This document shows, in pieces, positions 5,211 through 7,117 of a DNA stretch of 7,117 nt. This stretch comes from Fidelibacterota bacterium (lineage in GTDB: Bacteria > Fidelibacterota > BS150m-G59). A program made the position numbers and the translations under genes. The notes under the pieces are model-generated. The model worked only from the letters and a program-made list of their open reading frames with translations, did not search any database and was not told the origin of the DNA. The stretch's first letter is position 1. Each line of letters opens with the position of its first letter. The stretch covers positions 1 to 7,117 of the forward strand of contig JADHUZ010000067.1 in the NCBI GenBank assembly GCA_016784265.1, read 5' to 3'.

Positions 5211-7117
5211 TTATCGCAACAACACCATTTTTTGCGTTTCTTGTCCGGAAATTTCTTCAGTTGTCCAAGTCATGCGATAAAAATAAACGCCACTGGAAAC
5301 CATATTTCCAGAATTGTCCAGTCCATCCCAAGTGATTTGATACGAACCATGATCGAGTTGTCCATTTTGCAAGCTACGGACTTCTTGACCGATGATATTG
5401 TAAATAGTTAAATCAATATCTGCGGTTGCAGAAACATCAAAAACGATTTTCGTAGATGGATTAAATGGATTCGGATAATTCCCGTGCAAAGCGAAATCCG
5501 AAACAATTATCGCAGAAGTTAACTCGACAACGGAGAAAAATCCTTCTCCAAAATATGCCGATTCGGCTGTTGCAATTTCGATTTCATTTCCGCCGGAGAA
5601 CACCTTAACGCTGATTTTTTCACCGTCATGATAGCCAGCGTCTCCATTCTCTGATTTCCACGCGGCGACTGCCGTATATTCTTCTCCTTCGTACACGGAG
5701 GCTCCGACACACATATTGTCGGAAAACAATCCGATTTCATCGCCAATTTCTAGGGAAAGATTATTCAAATTCTCTGTTAAAATCAATACAGCATGCGAAT
5801 CGCCATAGCGCCGGTCCATTTGAAAATGAACTGGTTCCGTGACAATCGTTTGTTGTGTTAATTTTGCTACAGGAGATTCTGGATAAACCAGCGTTGCATC
5901 TGCCCAATATCCGATTTTATATCCTTTCGTCGGCTCCATGATTCCCAGAGAATTAATGCCTAAACTTGGCACATAATAATATCCGTCGTCGCTTTTTACG
6001 ATGGCAAGATCCTCACCGTCAATTGTAGCAAGAGCTTCATCAACATTGATTGCCTGATTTGGGAAATAACTAACGAAATTCCAACCTGACACTATATCAA
6101 TTGGAGTCGCAGGATCGAGATATTCGCCGTCAACCGAAATTTGGCCGGTACCACGCATTCCAACTGCGTAGCCTGAATAAATGTCCCAATCGCCAATTTC
6201 GTTTGTTTCGGGCGGGATATAGAGATTACCGCTTCCGTCAATCACCATACCGAGATCGGCGTTCCCACCGAAGATTGCGTCTATTGCTGGTTCAACCGGC
6301 AGGATGTTTAAAGAAATCCACTGCCAATTTTGAGCGAGATCGATTGTAACGTTGAGCAATTCCTCTGCGGTGATTGTTACAAAACCCGAAGTGTTGTCGC
6401 CGTGCGTTGTTGTAACTGTTAAAGAAGCAAGGAAGTCTCCAGTATATGTATATGTATAAACTGGATTTTCTTCTGCGGAAATATCACCGTTTCCAAAATC
6501 CCAGAGATAGGACACTAATTCACCTGTTCCAAGATCTGAAGTGTTAGTGAAAGTTACTTCTAACGGTAAATATCCCAAAGTTGGATCCGCCGTGAATGAT
6601 GCTGTTGGCGCGACAGGTTCCAACACTTCCAAATCCTGTGTTACGGAATTACTGCCGTGCGTCGTTGTTACTGTAAAAGTTACTGTGTAAGTTCCGGCAA
6701 CAGCGTAAAGATGTGTCGGATTTTCTAAATCTGAACTTTCTCCATCACCGAAATCCCATGCGAATGTTGCATCAGTTCCAGTTCCGTAATCCACAGTTGC
6801 GTTTGTGAATGCAAAATCCGTGAATCCCGCATAGCCCGTTGCTGGGTCAACTGAAAATTGCAAATCAGGTAATTCGGTTGCCAACACTTCCAAATCCTGT
6901 GTTACGGAATTACTGCCGTGCGTCGTTGTTACTGTAAAAGTTACAGTGTAAGTTCCATCAGCAGCATAAAGATGTGTCGGATTTTCTTCTACGGAAGAAT
7001 TCCCATCACCGAAATCCCATGCGAATGTCTCACCAGTTCCAGTTCCGTAATCCACAGTTTCGTTCGTGAATGCAAAATCCGTGAATCCCGCATAGCCTGT
7101 TTCCGGATCAATTGAGA
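5211..7117 (-). CDS. Secreted/surface PKD-repeat protein with FlgD-like type IX C-terminal sorting domain; 5' end outside window
   Basis: The frame is open to the right edge (last complete codon 7115-7113), so the N-terminus and signal peptide are missing; at least 635 residues are present. Order from the N-terminal side: two nearly identical 87-residue PKD domains (7115-6594) with FAWDFGDG and ENPTHLY; a third, diverged PKD (6593-6342) with YLWDFGNG; two copies of a WxWISLN/GWNFVSYFP module (about 6350-5883); a domain with IGDEIGLFSDNMCVGASV and AAWK (about 5870-5511); and a C-terminal domain (5498-5214) with NYPNPFNPSTKI, VYNIIGQEV-like YNIIGQEVRSL, DGLDNSGNMVSSGVYFYR and QKMVLLR. The last matches the FlgD-like sorting domain that directs export by type IX-type machinery in FCB bacteria. 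PKD domains are usually extracellular spacers or adhesion and carbohydrate-contact modules. No catalytic domain is visible in this part; one may lie upstream, off the window. Confidence 0.92.
   Translation of the reverse strand, partial: SIDPETGYAGFTDFAFTNETVDYGTGTGETFAWDFGDGNSSVEENPTHLYAADGTYTVTFTVTTTHGSNSVTQDLEVLATELPDLQFSVDPATGYAGFTDFAFTNATVDYGTGTDATFAWDFGDGESSDLENPTHLYAVAGTYTVTFTVTTTHGSNSVTQDLEVLEPVAPTASFTADPTLGYLPLEVTFTNTSDLGTGELVSYLWDFGNGDISAEENPVYTYTYTGDFLASLTVTTTHGDNTSGFVTITAEELLNVTIDLAQNWQWISLNILPVEPAIDAIFGGNADLGMVIDGSGNLYIPPETNEIGDWDIYSGYAVGMRGTGQISVDGEYLDPATPIDIVSGWNFVSYFPNQAINVDEALATIDGEDLAIVKSDDGYYYVPSLGINSLGIMEPTKGYKIGYWADATLVYPESPVAKLTQQTIVTEPVHFQMDRRYGDSHAVLILTENLNNLSLEIGDEIGLFSDNMCVGASVYEGEEYTAVAAWKSENGDAGYHDGEKISVKVFSGGNEIEIATAESAYFGEGFFSVVELTSAIIVSDFALHGNYPNPFNPSTKIVFDVSATADIDLTIYNIIGQEVRSLQNGQLDHGSYQITWDGLDNSGNMVSSGVYFYRMTWTTEEISGQETQKMVLLR
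5883..6350 (-). repeat. Two diverged copies of a ~80-residue WxWISLN/GWNFVSY module
   Basis: Within the PKD protein, copy 1 (from about 6350) has NWQWISLNILP, AIDAIF, DLGMVIDGSGNLYIPP and IGDWDIYSGYAVGM. Copy 2 (from about 6098) has GWNFVSYFPNQ, VDEALATI, DLAIVKSDDGYYYVPS and LGIMEPTKGYKIGY. The lead tryptophans (6326 and 6083) lie 81 codons apart and the motif order is the same. The duplication is seen only at protein level; DNA identity is low, so it is old compared with the PKD repeats. I do not recognise a named domain. Confidence 0.7.
6594..7115 (-). repeat. Tandem 261-bp direct repeat encoding two 87-residue PKD domains
   Basis: Units 6594-6854 and 6855-7115 are in register at a period of 261 bp (87 codons). 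Bases 6620-6683 and 6881-6944 are identical over 64 bp, and long shared blocks continue through the rest of each unit. In the first 78 residues the two units match at 68 positions. Differences concentrate just after the FAWDFGDG motif and at the linker ends. More copies may lie to the right of the window. A third, clearly diverged PKD unit follows at 6593-6342. Confidence 0.93.

Noticed and set aside
6101..6349. Plus-strand open frame opposite the PKD protein
   Set aside because: The product is Arg-rich and low in information, as expected from the complement of Asp/Gly-rich coding sequence.
6594..7115. Possible CRISPR-like or mobile repeat array
   Set aside because: The period is exactly 87 codons in frame, the units encode PKD folds, and there are no short repeats separated by unique spacers.

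Overview
The window is a compact bacterial segment with five clearly supported protein-coding genes plus one gene cut by the left edge. It contains no RNA genes, CRISPR arrays or mobile elements that I can see. The best clue to the host is the right-hand gene. It encodes a multidomain surface or secreted protein with PKD repeats that ends in a FlgD-like, type IX-style C-terminal sorting domain opening with the motif GNYPNPFNPSTKI. That form of the motif is typical of the wider FCB group outside the classic Bacteroidetes (Calditrichota, Marinimicrobia/KSB1-type lineages, Ignavibacteria, Cloacimonetes). The moderate-to-low GC content and weak or absent Shine-Dalgarno sequences before most starts fit that assignment. 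I cannot name a genus.

Layout. Bases 1-2957 carry a plus-strand run of three tightly packed genes: a universal-stress-type protein (5' end missing), a SLC13/DASS-family membrane transporter starting 1 nt after the preceding stop, and an alpha/beta-hydrolase starting 3 nt after the transporter stop. They look like one operon whose promoter lies left of the window. Bases 2949-5137 hold a minus-strand two-component pair, read from the right: an OmpR/PhoB-type response regulator followed by a HAMP-containing sensor histidine kinase, joined by a TAATG stop/start overlap. The kinase and hydrolase genes converge and overlap by 9 bp at their 3' ends. Bases 5211-7117 hold the minus-strand PKD/sorting-domain protein, whose 5' end lies beyond the right edge. 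A strong intrinsic terminator sits between it and the response regulator.

How the genes may work together. The regulator and kinase form a self-contained signalling system that phosphorylates Asp52 of the regulator; its target genes cannot be read from the window. The Usp-transporter pairing suggests a transporter with a cytoplasmic nucleotide-binding or stress-sensing partner (inference). The hydrolase substrate is unknown. The PKD protein is probably exported and anchored or released by a type IX-like system, and appears to be a separate transcription unit.

Non-coding space is minimal. The largest gap is 73 bp (5138-5210), which contains the terminator and a three-codon mini-ORF overlapping the regulator start. 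No stretch over 300 bases lacks a gene. I see no sign of a defence system or other mobile cargo. The most unusual points are the altered SNT motifs of the transporter, the duplicated WxWISLN-type module and nearly identical PKD repeats of the surface protein, and the lack of room for an ordinary promoter in front of the regulator.
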